Shown here piece by piece: positions 26,866-35,122 of a stretch of DNA of 64,000 nt. This DNA comes from Inquilinus sp. KBS0705 (GTDB lineage: Bacteria > Bacteroidota > Bacteroidia > Sphingobacteriales > Sphingobacteriaceae). The position numbers and the translations under genes were made by a program. The stretch is from positions 1,302,001 through 1,366,000 of the forward strand of contig VCCI02000001.1 in NCBI GenBank assembly GCA_005938025.2, given 5' to 3'. The first letter of the stretch is position 1; each line of letters begins with the position of its first letter. Under the pieces are notes generated by a model. The model was not told where the DNA came from and did no database searches. It saw only the letters and a program-made list of their open reading frames with translations.

Positions 26866-29241
26866 TTATTCGTTTTTTAAACTTTTTACCGGGTTGGCTA
26901 ACGCCGCTTTAATAGCTTGGAAGCTAATGGTTGCAACTGCTATAAACACAGCCGCAAAACCAGCCAAAGCAAACACCCACCATTGTATCTGTATGTGATA
27001 TTGATAGCCTTTCAGCCAGTTTTTCATCAGCACAAACGCCGTTGGGAACGCAATAACGCATGATATAAGCACCAGCTTTAAAAAGTCTTTAGATAACAAA
27101 CTTGCCAGGCCCGATACACTGGCACCTAACACTTTGCGTATGCCAATTTCTTTAATGCGGCGTTCGGCAGTATAAGCTGCCAGGCCAAACAAACCCAGGC
27201 ACGATATAATAATGGCTAATGCTGCAAACACCCTTGATAGTTTGCTTACCAGCATTTCACTTGAGAACATTTGACTAAACTGGTCGTCAACAAAACGATA
27301 ATCAAAAGGATATGCAGGGTTATCTTTCTTTAAAACATTTTGTATGGCAGCCAATGAAGCCTCTACCCCTTTTTGTTGTTTAAAGCGCACATACATCAAA
27401 GTAGTATGCTGTGGCGCCGAACTAAAAAACATAACAGGATCAGACTTGCCGTACATGTTGCCGTATACATAATCATTAACCACCCCAACAACAACTGCCG
27501 ATGTGGTATCCCCTTCGCCATGTACACGCTTACCTATAGCGCTGCCTTTGCCCATCAGGTCCTGCATGCTTTTGGTAATAAGCATAGCAATGGGTTTTGA
27601 ACTGGTATCAGCAACGGTAAGGTTACGGCCATCTATTAGTTTAAGGCCCGATGTTTCTAAAAATTCAGGCGTAACATATCGTTGTGATATCAGCACCTGC
27701 GAACCCTGAGGTTTGCCGTCCCAGGTAAGGCCTGATGTATTATTACCGCCATAAATTATCGCATGGTCTGATAAGGCCATACTCTCAACATAGCCGGTGT
27801 TTAACATTTCCTGTTTAATAGCGCTATAGTTTTTGGCCATGTCGCCTTGCAAATTCATTTCAACTAAATTGTTTTTATTAAAACCCAACTGCCTGCTTTT
27901 TACATGCTGTATTTGCTGGTAAACAATTACGGTACTGATAATAAGCACTACCGATGCGGTAAATTGCATTACCACTAAACCTTTACGGATAAGCGATGCA
28001 CCGCTGTCTTTTAATTTAATGCCCTTAAGTACCGATACCGGGTTAAATGAAGAAAGATATAATGATGGATAACTACCTGCTACTAAACCGCAAAGCGTAG
28101 TAATAAGTAGTAAACCTAATATGTGGTATACATTATCGTAACCAGGCGTAAGCTGTTTTTGAACAAGGGTATTAAATGCCGGCAATACTAATGCAAGAAT
28201 AATTACTGCAAAAAACATGGCAATAAAAGCCATAAATAAAGCTTCGCCAATAAACTGCATGGCCAACGATTTTTTGCCTGCACCCAATACTTTGCGTACA
28301 CCAACTTCTCGGGCGCGTTTTTCGCTACGGGCTGTGGCCAAATTCATAAAATTTATACAGGCGATAAAAAGTATTATCCAGGCTATAACTGTAAATAGGT
28401 GCACATACTCTATTTGCCCGCCACCTGTTTTTAGGCCGTCCTTAAAGCTATCATACAGGTGCCAGTCGTTCATGGCAAATAAAAACACATGGCCCAAAGC
28501 TGAAGGCTCGCGTTTTTGAATTACATTGTATAATTGTTTATTAACTGATTCGGGGCTAACACCCGGCTTAAGTTCGATGTAGGTGCTTAACGATTGGTTA
28601 CCCCAACTTTTTAGCCAGGGGCTTTTATCAAAATATATCTGGAAAGGCATCAACCATTCAAACTGGATACTTGAGTTGGATGGCAGATCTTTTAGTACAC
28701 CGCTAACCGTATACTCTTCCTTGTTATCTACCTTAATATTTTTACCGATGATATTTTTGTTGTTGCCAAAGAACTTTTTGGCGGCTTTTTCGGTGATAAC
28801 TACCGAGCGTAGCTGCGTAAAAGCCGTAGCCGCGTTACCCTGTACAAATGGCAAGGTAAATATGTTAAAGAAGGATTTTTCTACATACTTACCCTCTGCA
28901 AGTACAGGTTTATCAGCGTAAGAGAACATTAACGATTCGGTACCCTCATTGGTGCGGCAGGTATTGGCAATACCCGGTATCTCGGCTTGTATAGCAGGCC
29001 CCATAACGCCAGGTGTCGAGCTTTCAGTAAATACATAGGTATCGTACTTCTGGTTTTCGCGGGCAAGGTATATCCTGTCTTTTTTTACGTTGTGCGAGTC
29101 GAAGTTTACCTCATCCTCCACCCATAAAAAAATAAGGGATGCGCACGCTATCCCTATTGCTAAACCAAAAATATTTAAAAAACTATAAGCCTTATTTTTG
29201 GTAAGGCTCCTAAAGGTTATATTGATGAAGTTTTTAAACAT
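26866..29241 (-). CDS. MacB/FtsX-type ABC transporter permease (double-length), array member 1
   Basis: 791 residues from ATG at 29241 (MFKNFINITFRSL). The ATG at 29265 would add eight residues not found in relatives. It is the permease closest to the ATPase gene (160 bp gap). Coupling motifs are REVGVRKVLGA and KEIGIRKVLGA; the tail is ALANPVKSLKNE. It carries DWHLYDSFKDGLKTGGG before the second membrane block, the DGK-GG subgroup signature with one extra residue. As the first permease after the shared ATPase and fusion protein, it may represent the ancestral export unit; that is inference. Confidence 0.95.
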   Translation of the reverse strand: MFKNFINITFRSLTKNKAYSFLNIFGLAIGIACASLIFLWVEDEVNFDSHNVKKDRIYLARENQKYDTYVFTESSTPGVMGPAIQAEIPGIANTCRTNEGTESLMFSYADKPVLAEGKYVEKSFFNIFTLPFVQGNAATAFTQLRSVVITEKAAKKFFGNNKNIIGKNIKVDNKEEYTVSGVLKDLPSNSSIQFEWLMPFQIYFDKSPWLKSWGNQSLSTYIELKPGVSPESVNKQLYNVIQKREPSALGHVFLFAMNDWHLYDSFKDGLKTGGGQIEYVHLFTVIAWIILFIACINFMNLATARSEKRAREVGVRKVLGAGKKSLAMQFIGEALFMAFIAMFFAVIILALVLPAFNTLVQKQLTPGYDNVYHILGLLLITTLCGLVAGSYPSLYLSSFNPVSVLKGIKLKDSGASLIRKGLVVMQFTASVVLIISTVIVYQQIQHVKSRQLGFNKNNLVEMNLQGDMAKNYSAIKQEMLNTGYVESMALSDHAIIYGGNNTSGLTWDGKPQGSQVLISQRYVTPEFLETSGLKLIDGRNLTVADTSSKPIAMLITKSMQDLMGKGSAIGKRVHGEGDTTSAVVVGVVNDYVYGNMYGKSDPVMFFSSAPQHTTLMYVRFKQQKGVEASLAAIQNVLKKDNPAYPFDYRFVDDQFSQMFSSEMLVSKLSRVFAALAIIISCLGLFGLAAYTAERRIKEIGIRKVLGASVSGLASLLSKDFLKLVLISCVIAFPTAFVLMKNWLKGYQYHIQIQWWVFALAGFAAVFIAVATISFQAIKAALANPVKSLKNE

Positions 29242-29319
29242 GATACTGTTATTTACATAAATCATGATAGTTTAATGCTGCCGTCGGGCCAAATATTGGG
29301 GCAATTCTCGAGCAATCCC

Positions 29320-29339
29320 CTCCACTTTTTAAGGTGGAG
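29320..29339. repeat. Small hairpin between ATPase and permease 1
   Basis: CTCCAC at 29320 pairs with GTGGAG at 29334, and C/G runs extend it imperfectly outward. There is no T-run. It might reduce read-through from the ATPase gene into the permeases, or protect an mRNA end. Confidence 0.4.
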
Positions 29340-29401
29340 AGGGTAGCAGGAGGCACATTTAACTATATTATATTAACTATTTTGTATCAGCGATAGTTGT
29401 A

Positions 29402-30079
29402 TTATACCATAATGTTTTCCATTACAGTTTGGCCATCCAATAAACGGATAATACGGTGGCTGTAACGGGCATCATGCTCAGAGTGGGTAACCATTATAAT
29501 GGTGGTTCCCTGTTCGTTTAAATCGGTAAGCAGTTCCATAACATCGTTACCGTTGCTGCTGTCCAGGTTACCGGTAGGCTCATCCGCAAGTATCAGCTTA
29601 GGCTTGTTAACAACCGCGCGGGCAATAGCCACACGTTGTTGCTGACCACCCGATAACTGTTGCGGATAGTGGTTACGACGGTGCATGATCTGCATTTTGT
29701 CTAACACCTCTTCTACCCTTTTTACACGCTCGGCCGATGGGACGCCGGTGTATATTAATGGCAATTCAACGTTTTCAAAAACGGTTAACTCATCAATAAG
29801 GTTAAAGCTTTGAAACACAAAACCAATATTGTGTTTCCGCAGGTCGGCACGTTTACGCTCGTTAAAATGAGCTACCTCGATACCGTTAAATACATAACTG
29901 CCATCATCCGGATCATCTAACATGCCAAGGATGTTAAGCAAGGTTGATTTACCGCAGCCCGATGGGCCCATTATGGCAACAAACTCGCCGGTGTTAACTT
30001 CCATCGTTAGCTTGTTTAACGCAATGGTTTCTACCTCTTCGGTGCGGTAAAATTTCTCAAGATTTGTAATTTTAATCAT
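29402..30079 (-). CDS. MacB/LolD-family ABC transporter ATPase
   Basis: 225 residues, cytoplasmic. Walker A GPSGCGKST at 38-46, Q-loop FVFQSF near 87-92, ABC signature LSGGQQQRVAIARA from 142, Walker B LILADEPTGNLD from 162, and the switch His in MVTHS. This is the stand-alone nucleotide-binding subunit type that powers MacB/LolCDE-like permeases as a dimer. It is the only ATPase gene in the permease array, so it probably serves many or all of the double-length permeases. It is separated by 134 bp from the fusion-protein gene upstream and by 160 bp from permease 1 downstream. Confidence 0.96.
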   Translation of the reverse strand: MIKITNLEKFYRTEEVETIALNKLTMEVNTGEFVAIMGPSGCGKSTLLNILGMLDDPDDGSYVFNGIEVAHFNERKRADLRKHNIGFVFQSFNLIDELTVFENVELPLIYTGVPSAERVKRVEEVLDKMQIMHRRNHYPQQLSGGQQQRVAIARAVVNKPKLILADEPTGNLDSSNGNDVMELLTDLNEQGTTIIMVTHSEHDARYSHRIIRLLDGQTVMENIMV

Positions 30080-30213
30080 TTGGCCTCCCCAGCCTCTCCT
30101 GCTGGTGCAGAAGAAGCCTTTTTGTTTTAATTGTGATTTATATTTTAATAATTTATATTCTCTCTATTTATGGTTTTATAACAGACGCATCTTTTTTAAT
30201 AAGGTTACAACCG

Positions 30214-31470
30214 CTATTTTTTTAGTACCAGCTCCTGTATGTCACCATAGTTTTCATAGCTGGATGTGATCACCTTATCGCCAGGTTTTAAACCGCTTAT
30301 AACTTCGTAATAGTCGGGGTTTTGCCTGCCTATCTGTATATCAACCTTGTAGGCTTTTTTACCATCTTCGCTCACTTTAAATATCCAGTTACCACCTGTT
30401 TGCTGATAAAAGCCACCCTTAGGTACTAATACAGCTGTAGTTTCGTCGCTTAGTGCTAAACGTATCTGTAAAGTTTGGCCTTTACGTATACCCTTAGGCA
30501 CTGCGCCAACAAACTGCATATCTACGTTAAAGCGGCCTGTTTTTTCAACCGAGGTAAATACCTTTTTGATAACCAGTTTGTAAGTTTTATCGGCGAAGGT
30601 AAAATCGCCCATTAAGCCGTTATATATACGCGACAGATAGTGCTCTTCAATATCAACCCTAACCTTAAAGCCGTTTTGTGCATCTAACTGGCCCAGGTGC
30701 TCGCCTTTGTTTTTGCTTTGGCCAATTTCTGCATCCATTGATGTAAGCTGCCCGTCAATAGGTGCCCTTACAATAAGGTCGCCTACTTTTTTCTTCATCA
30801 GCTCAAGCGTTCCCTTCATGTTGGCATACGACTCGGTAGATTGTTTTAGCTGAGCACTTGTAGATACGGTATCTTGCTTTAATATTTGCGAAGCAAGCCT
30901 TTTACGCCTTACCTGGTAGTTGTACAAGTTTTCGGCAGATTGATACTCCTGTAATCCTATCGCTTTTTGGTCGTATAACTTCTTATCCAGTTTATAAACC
31001 CTTTCAGCTTCTTTCAAGGCGTTATCCACATCGGCCATCGAATTTAATTTACTGATGGTGTTTTGCTGTGCCTGGTCGCGCGATATTTGCATTTGTGTTA
31101 ACACGTTGAACACTGCGGTTTGCTGATTAGCTAAACTCAGCTCCAGATCGGTATTTGATAACCTTAAAATCGGGTCGCCTTTTTTAAGCATTGCACCATC
31201 CTCTACATATTTCTCTTCAACCCGTCCGCCTTCAATAGCGTCAAGGAAGATGGTTGTAAGTGGCATCACCACACCATTAACAGGTATAAACTCCTGAAAA
31301 GGGCCTTTTTTAATATCGCTAACTGTAATACGCTCAGTATCTACATTTAATTTGCTTTTGCCCGAGTTTAAAAACACGGCGCCGGTAACTAAAATTACCA
31401 AGCCTGTAATTCCGGCTATGGTCATTAGCCGTTTGGTACTCCATTTCTTTTTTTGTATAACTCTATCCAC
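30214..31470 (-). CDS. HlyD/MacA-type membrane fusion protein
   Basis: 418 residues, starting at a GTG codon (31470). A membrane anchor at about residues 17-36 is followed by the first half of a barrel-sandwich domain (EGGRVEEKYVEDGAMLKKGD), a coiled coil at roughly 105-215, the second half (IVRAPIDGQLTSMDAEIGQ), and beta-barrel and membrane-proximal domains. It would sit in the periplasm, linking an inner-membrane permease to an outer-membrane channel. No TolC-like channel gene is in the window. It is the first gene of the array's first module: the -24-like element is at 31498-31513 and the conserved block at 31563-31606. The regulator gene is divergent. Confidence 0.93.
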   Translation of the reverse strand: MDRVIQKKKWSTKRLMTIAGITGLVILVTGAVFLNSGKSKLNVDTERITVSDIKKGPFQEFIPVNGVVMPLTTIFLDAIEGGRVEEKYVEDGAMLKKGDPILRLSNTDLELSLANQQTAVFNVLTQMQISRDQAQQNTISKLNSMADVDNALKEAERVYKLDKKLYDQKAIGLQEYQSAENLYNYQVRRKRLASQILKQDTVSTSAQLKQSTESYANMKGTLELMKKKVGDLIVRAPIDGQLTSMDAEIGQSKNKGEHLGQLDAQNGFKVRVDIEEHYLSRIYNGLMGDFTFADKTYKLVIKKVFTSVEKTGRFNVDMQFVGAVPKGIRKGQTLQIRLALSDETTAVLVPKGGFYQQTGGNWIFKVSEDGKKAYKVDIQIGRQNPDYYEVISGLKPGDKVITSSYENYGDIQELVLKK

Positions 31471-31497
31471 GGTATATTTAATAATTTGTACTTAGAT

Positions 31498-31513
31498 ACA
31501 AAAACACATGCCA
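31498..31513 (-). promoter_or_regulatory. -24-like (sigma-54-type) promoter element, copy 4
   Basis: The minus strand reads TGGCATGTGTTTTTGT. The -24 box TGGCAT is good; the -12 side has TTTTTG, one base further away than canonical. It is 50 bp downstream of the conserved block at 31563-31606 and ahead of the GTG start at 31470. Confidence 0.5.
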
Positions 31514-31562
31514 CAAATTAAATTGCTGTATTACAACACTTTAAAGCATAAACCTCATATTG

Positions 31563-31606
31563 CACCGTACGCTTCTGTTACAGCATGTGTTCGGTAATGA
31601 TACAGT
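31563..31606 (-). promoter_or_regulatory. Conserved upstream activating block, copy 4
   Basis: GTACGC at 31567, GTTACAG at 31577 and TGTTCGGTAATGATACA at 31588 on the plus strand. It lies in the 299-bp region between the divergent fusion-protein and response-regulator genes and could act on both. The rest of that region holds only the -24-like elements and AT-rich sequence. Confidence 0.75.
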
Positions 31607-31679
31607 GTAAAAAGCCCTTGAAAAGTTACCAGGCGCTAATCATGGTTGATTTACAGTTTAATAGCTGTATTCGTATAAA

Positions 31680-31695
31680 TGGTATGATATTTAAC
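31680..31695 (+). promoter_or_regulatory. Possible divergent -24-like element before the response regulator
   Basis: The plus strand reads TGGTATGATATTTAAC, with the same TGGTAT-N5-TTA pattern as copies 1 and 2. It starts 74 bp from the far edge of the conserved block at 31563-31606. If real, the regulator would control its own gene. A single occurrence in AT-rich DNA makes this tentative. Confidence 0.3.
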
Positions 31696-31769
31696 ATCCA
31701 ATTATTAATTTGCAGGAGTAATTTACAATATTGTATATATACACGCCACAAAGAACTAATCACAATATA

Positions 31770-33128
31770 ATGATACTTAAAAAAGCAACCGTTTTAATTG
31801 TAGATGACGACCCCGATGTACTTACGGCTGTTAAGTTATTGCTAAAAACAGAAACACAGGAAATAATTACCGAGAAGAACCCGGAAAACCTGAATTGGCT
31901 GCTGCAACGTAACCAGGTTGACCTGGTATTGCTTGACATGAACTTTAACAGTGCAATAAACACAGGCAACGAGGGTATTTACTGGTTGCGCAAAATAAAG
32001 GAATGGAAGCCTAACGTATGCGTTATTATGATAACCGCGTATGGCGATATTGACCTTGCTGTACGATCGTTAAAGGAAGGTGCCAACGACTTTGTGGTAA
32101 AACCATGGCATAATGAGAAACTAATAGATACCATAAAGGACCTGCTTGATAAAAAGGAAGGTGGCGGCAAACCTAACAAACCATCCGGTAAAGATGGAAA
32201 GGGTGACACCTCTATTTTAGGTGAATCTGAAGTGATGTCGGATATATTCCACAAGGTTAATAAAATAGCCCCTACCGATGCCAATATATTGATATTAGGC
32301 GAAAACGGCACCGGTAAAGACCTGATGGCAAAAGCCATACACGAGCGATCGTTACGGGCCGATAAACCATTTATAAAGGTAGATGTTGGCGCGTTAACCG
32401 ACACCTTGTTTGAAAGCGAATTATTCGGCCATAAAAAAGGTGCTTATACCGATGCCCGTGAAGACCGCAGCGGCCGTTTTGAAGATGCACAGGGCGGCAC
32501 CTTATTTTTAGACGAGATTGGTAATATAAGCCTGCAACAGCAAGCTAAACTGCTAACCGTACTGCAAAACAGGCAGGTTACCCGCTTAGGCACAAACAAG
32601 GCGGTTGATATAGATATAAGGCTGATATGTGCCACCAATGTACCTTTATCTGAGTTGGCTAACGAGAACCGTTTTAGAAAGGATTTAATATACCGTATTA
32701 ACACGGTTGAAATAAACATGCCGCCCTTGCGCAAACGCGCCGAAGATATTGTGATACTAGCTAAGCATTTCTCAAAAATGTATGCCAGTAAATACCTTAA
32801 ACCTACAATGGACTTTGAACCGGCAGCATTACAAAAATTGAGGATGTACAATTATCCCGGCAATGTACGCGAACTGCAATACACTATAGAGCGTGCTGTA
32901 ATTATGGCCGACGACCATATTTTAAGGGCCGACGATCTAATCTTTTCGATACTGGAAACACCCGGCGAAAATATTATTGATGATGACAACATCCAGCTAA
33001 GCACGCTGGAAAAAAACGCCATACTGCGCGTTATTGAAAAGCACAATGGCAATATTACACGGGCAGCTAAAGAATTAGGACTAACCCGCACAGCCTTATA
33101 CCGCAGACTAAGCAAATATGATATTTAA
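31770..33128 (+). CDS. NtrC-family sigma-54-dependent response regulator
   Basis: 452 residues from ATG at 31770; an in-frame ATG at 31731 would put 13 residues before the receiver domain. The receiver has acidic DDD at 12-14, phospho-acceptor Asp56 (LLDMNF) and Lys111 (KPW). The AAA+ domain has Walker A GENGTGKD at 177-184, Walker B LFLDEIGN near 245-252, and the sigma-54 contact loop as GAYTDA at 224-229 instead of classical GAFTGA. A Fis-type helix-turn-helix ends the protein (ITRAAKELGLTRTALYRRL). It should open sigma-54 promoters when phosphorylated by the kinase encoded by the overlapping next gene. The permease modules with their shared upstream block are the obvious targets. Confidence 0.95.
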   Translation: MILKKATVLIVDDDPDVLTAVKLLLKTETQEIITEKNPENLNWLLQRNQVDLVLLDMNFNSAINTGNEGIYWLRKIKEWKPNVCVIMITAYGDIDLAVRSLKEGANDFVVKPWHNEKLIDTIKDLLDKKEGGGKPNKPSGKDGKGDTSILGESEVMSDIFHKVNKIAPTDANILILGENGTGKDLMAKAIHERSLRADKPFIKVDVGALTDTLFESELFGHKKGAYTDAREDRSGRFEDAQGGTLFLDEIGNISLQQQAKLLTVLQNRQVTRLGTNKAVDIDIRLICATNVPLSELANENRFRKDLIYRINTVEINMPPLRKRAEDIVILAKHFSKMYASKYLKPTMDFEPAALQKLRMYNYPGNVRELQYTIERAVIMADDHILRADDLIFSILETPGENIIDDDNIQLSTLEKNAILRVIEKHNGNITRAAKELGLTRTALYRRLSKYDI

Positions 33129-34476
33129 CCGTTACGAATGGCGGCTGGTGCTGCGTATTATATTATTATTTTTTGCTGTTACCGCCACCGCGTTAATTGT
33201 GGTAAACGGCAATGGTGTGCTATTATACGGCGTAATTACGGTACCCCTGGTAGTGTATTCTGTATTAGACCTTATACGCTTTAACAAAAAGGCGCAGGAC
33301 GAGGTGAACCAGTTTGTAGAATCTATACACTACCGCGATTTTAGCCGCCACTTTGATGTGCGCAAGGCACCTAACGAATTAAAGCCACTGCGCAAAGGCT
33401 TTAACGATATTAATACCACTTTTAAATTAATAAGCCGCGAACGCGAAACACAATACCATTACCTGCAGAAGATACTTGAACTGGTAGATACTGGTATCTT
33501 GTCGTACGAGCAGGAAACCGGCGAAACGGGCTGGATTAACGAGGCTTTTAAAACACTGATAGGCATCCCTTATTTAAAAACCATTCACTCATTAGAAAAA
33601 CGCGAACCAATACTGTACAAAGATATAACAACCTTAAAGCCAGGTGATGCAAAGGTAATGAGCATTACCCGCGAACAGCAGCAGGTAAAAATGCTGGTTA
33701 CCGCGAGTATTATGCGTAGTGATGAAAAGATGTACAAGCTCATCGCTTTTCAAAACGTTAGCGAGGCTTTAGATGAGACTGAATCAAAGGCATGGTCGAA
33801 ACTATTAAACGTAATGACACACGAGATAATGAACTCGGTTGCCCCTATCTCGTCATTGGCTGATACACTAAAAAACCGTTTAGAGAGCCCTGATATAGCC
33901 AGCAGCATACAAAGTGCCGACCTTGAGGATATTTCATTAGGCATAGATACCATTAAACGCCGCAGCGAAGGCTTGCTTAAGTTTACCGAAAGCTACCGAA
34001 GCCTTAACAAAATAACCAAACTGGATACTACAAAGGTGTTGGTGCGTAACATGTTCGAGAACCTGGCCAGCCTGATGCGCCCTACTTTAGAGAAGAAAAA
34101 CATCGAATTGGAAATTATCCTTCGCGACCCGGCCTTAGCCATCGAACTGGATAGTAATTTGGTTGACCAGGTAATGATAAACCTGTTAGTTAACGCTATT
34201 GAGGCGGTAAAAGACCGGGAAGAAGCACGTATCACCCTATCTGCCGAGGTGCAAAGCAATAGTAAAACACTGGTTAAAGTAACAGACAACGGTTTGGGCA
34301 TGCCGCACGAATTGCTGGATAAGATATTTATCCCGTTTTTCAGCACGCGTAAAACAGGTAGCGGAATAGGCTTAAGCTTATGTAAGCAAATAATGCTATT
34401 GCATAAAGGTAATATACAGGTACAATCTACCGAAGGTAAAGGCTCTACGTTTATACTTACGTTTGCTAATAATTAG
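33118..34476 (+). CDS. NtrY-like sensor histidine kinase
   Basis: 452 residues. The ATG at 33118 lies inside the last codons of the regulator gene (11-base overlap), so translation is coupled. Two transmembrane segments at about 12-29 and 34-54 have only a few residues between them, so there is almost no periplasmic sensor. A linker and PAS-like region follow at roughly 105-215, then the H-box with His235 (VMTHEIMNS). The ATP-binding domain has DNGLGMP and KTGSGIGLSL boxes. With so small an external loop it probably senses a membrane or cytoplasmic cue, or a partner permease. It would phosphorylate the regulator at 31770-33128. Confidence 0.93.
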   Translation: MIFNRYEWRLVLRIILLFFAVTATALIVVNGNGVLLYGVITVPLVVYSVLDLIRFNKKAQDEVNQFVESIHYRDFSRHFDVRKAPNELKPLRKGFNDINTTFKLISRERETQYHYLQKILELVDTGILSYEQETGETGWINEAFKTLIGIPYLKTIHSLEKREPILYKDITTLKPGDAKVMSITREQQQVKMLVTASIMRSDEKMYKLIAFQNVSEALDETESKAWSKLLNVMTHEIMNSVAPISSLADTLKNRLESPDIASSIQSADLEDISLGIDTIKRRSEGLLKFTESYRSLNKITKLDTTKVLVRNMFENLASLMRPTLEKKNIELEIILRDPALAIELDSNLVDQVMINLLVNAIEAVKDREEARITLSAEVQSNSKTLVKVTDNGLGMPHELLDKIFIPFFSTRKTGSGIGLSLCKQIMLLHKGNIQVQSTEGKGSTFILTFANN

Positions 34477-34532
34477 TCCATGGCTGGAATTGCAGATTCT
34501 TATTAGTAATTTAAGCTCATCAAAACATCGCC

Positions 34533-35117
34533 ATGAAAAAAATTATTTTACTATCGTTTGTATTTATACTTGCTGCTAAAGTAGGTGCATTTGCACAGTC
34601 GGCTTTGCCATCGTCAGAGAGTGTGCTAAACAAGGCTTATGCACAGGCAGCCAAAGAGAACAAAAAAGTAATATTAATATTCCATGCATCGTGGTGCGGC
34701 TGGTGCAAAAAAATGGACGCATCTATAAACGATGCTGCCCTTAAGCCGCTATTTGATGCCAACTATGTTATAGCACATTTAGATGTTTTAGAGCAACCTG
34801 AAAAAAAGAATTTGGAGAATCCGGGCTCTACAGAAGTATTGGCCAAATTTGGCGGCGAAAAATCGGGCTTACCTTTTTGGTTGGTTTTAGATGCTAAAGG
34901 AACGGTTTTGGCCGATAGCCAAATGAGGCCCGCAGGCGCTGCATTAACCACACCCGGCGAAAACGTAGGTTGCCCTGCTGCCGATAACGAAGTTGCCTTT
35001 TTAACCGGGATATTAAAAGCAACATCTAAATTAACCGACGACCAATTGGCTATTGTAGCTAAACGTTTTGCATTAAATAAACCTACCCCTGTTATAAAAC
35101 CTGCGGGTACTAAATAA
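34533..35117 (+). CDS. Exported thioredoxin-fold protein
   Basis: 194 residues. The signal peptide is MKKIILLSFVFILAAKVGAFAQ (residues 1-22, cleavage after an Ala-X-Ala-like site). A thioredoxin-like domain follows with the active-site motif CGWC at residues 55-58 (HASWCGWCKKM) and downstream FWLVLDAKG, typical of the thioredoxin_7/DUF255-like group. It would act in the periplasm as a disulfide oxidoreductase. It is 56 bp after the kinase gene but ends in its own strong hairpin at 35123-35158. The partner protein is not known; the role as a redox enzyme is family knowledge. Confidence 0.85.
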   Translation: MKKIILLSFVFILAAKVGAFAQSALPSSESVLNKAYAQAAKENKKVILIFHASWCGWCKKMDASINDAALKPLFDANYVIAHLDVLEQPEKKNLENPGSTEVLAKFGGEKSGLPFWLVLDAKGTVLADSQMRPAGAALTTPGENVGCPAADNEVAFLTGILKATSKLTDDQLAIVAKRFALNKPTPVIKPAGTK

Positions 35118-35122
35118 TATCC

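Noticed and set aside
841-29241. Many open frames of 60-180 codons on the plus strand opposite the permeases
   Set aside because: They are antisense shadows of intact permease genes, lack domains or signal peptides, and do not form operons.
608-31513. Calling the TGGYAY elements confirmed sigma-54 promoters
   Set aside because: The -24 GG and the constant distance to the activating block are convincing, but the -12 GC is missing in all copies, so I list them only as sigma-54-like.
31731-31769. Upstream start for the response regulator at 31731
   Set aside because: The extra 13 residues precede a normal receiver-domain start; ATG at 31770 fits the family better.
31585-31770. A 61-codon plus-strand open frame before the response regulator
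   Set aside because: It overlaps the activating block and promoter region and has no recognisable protein features.
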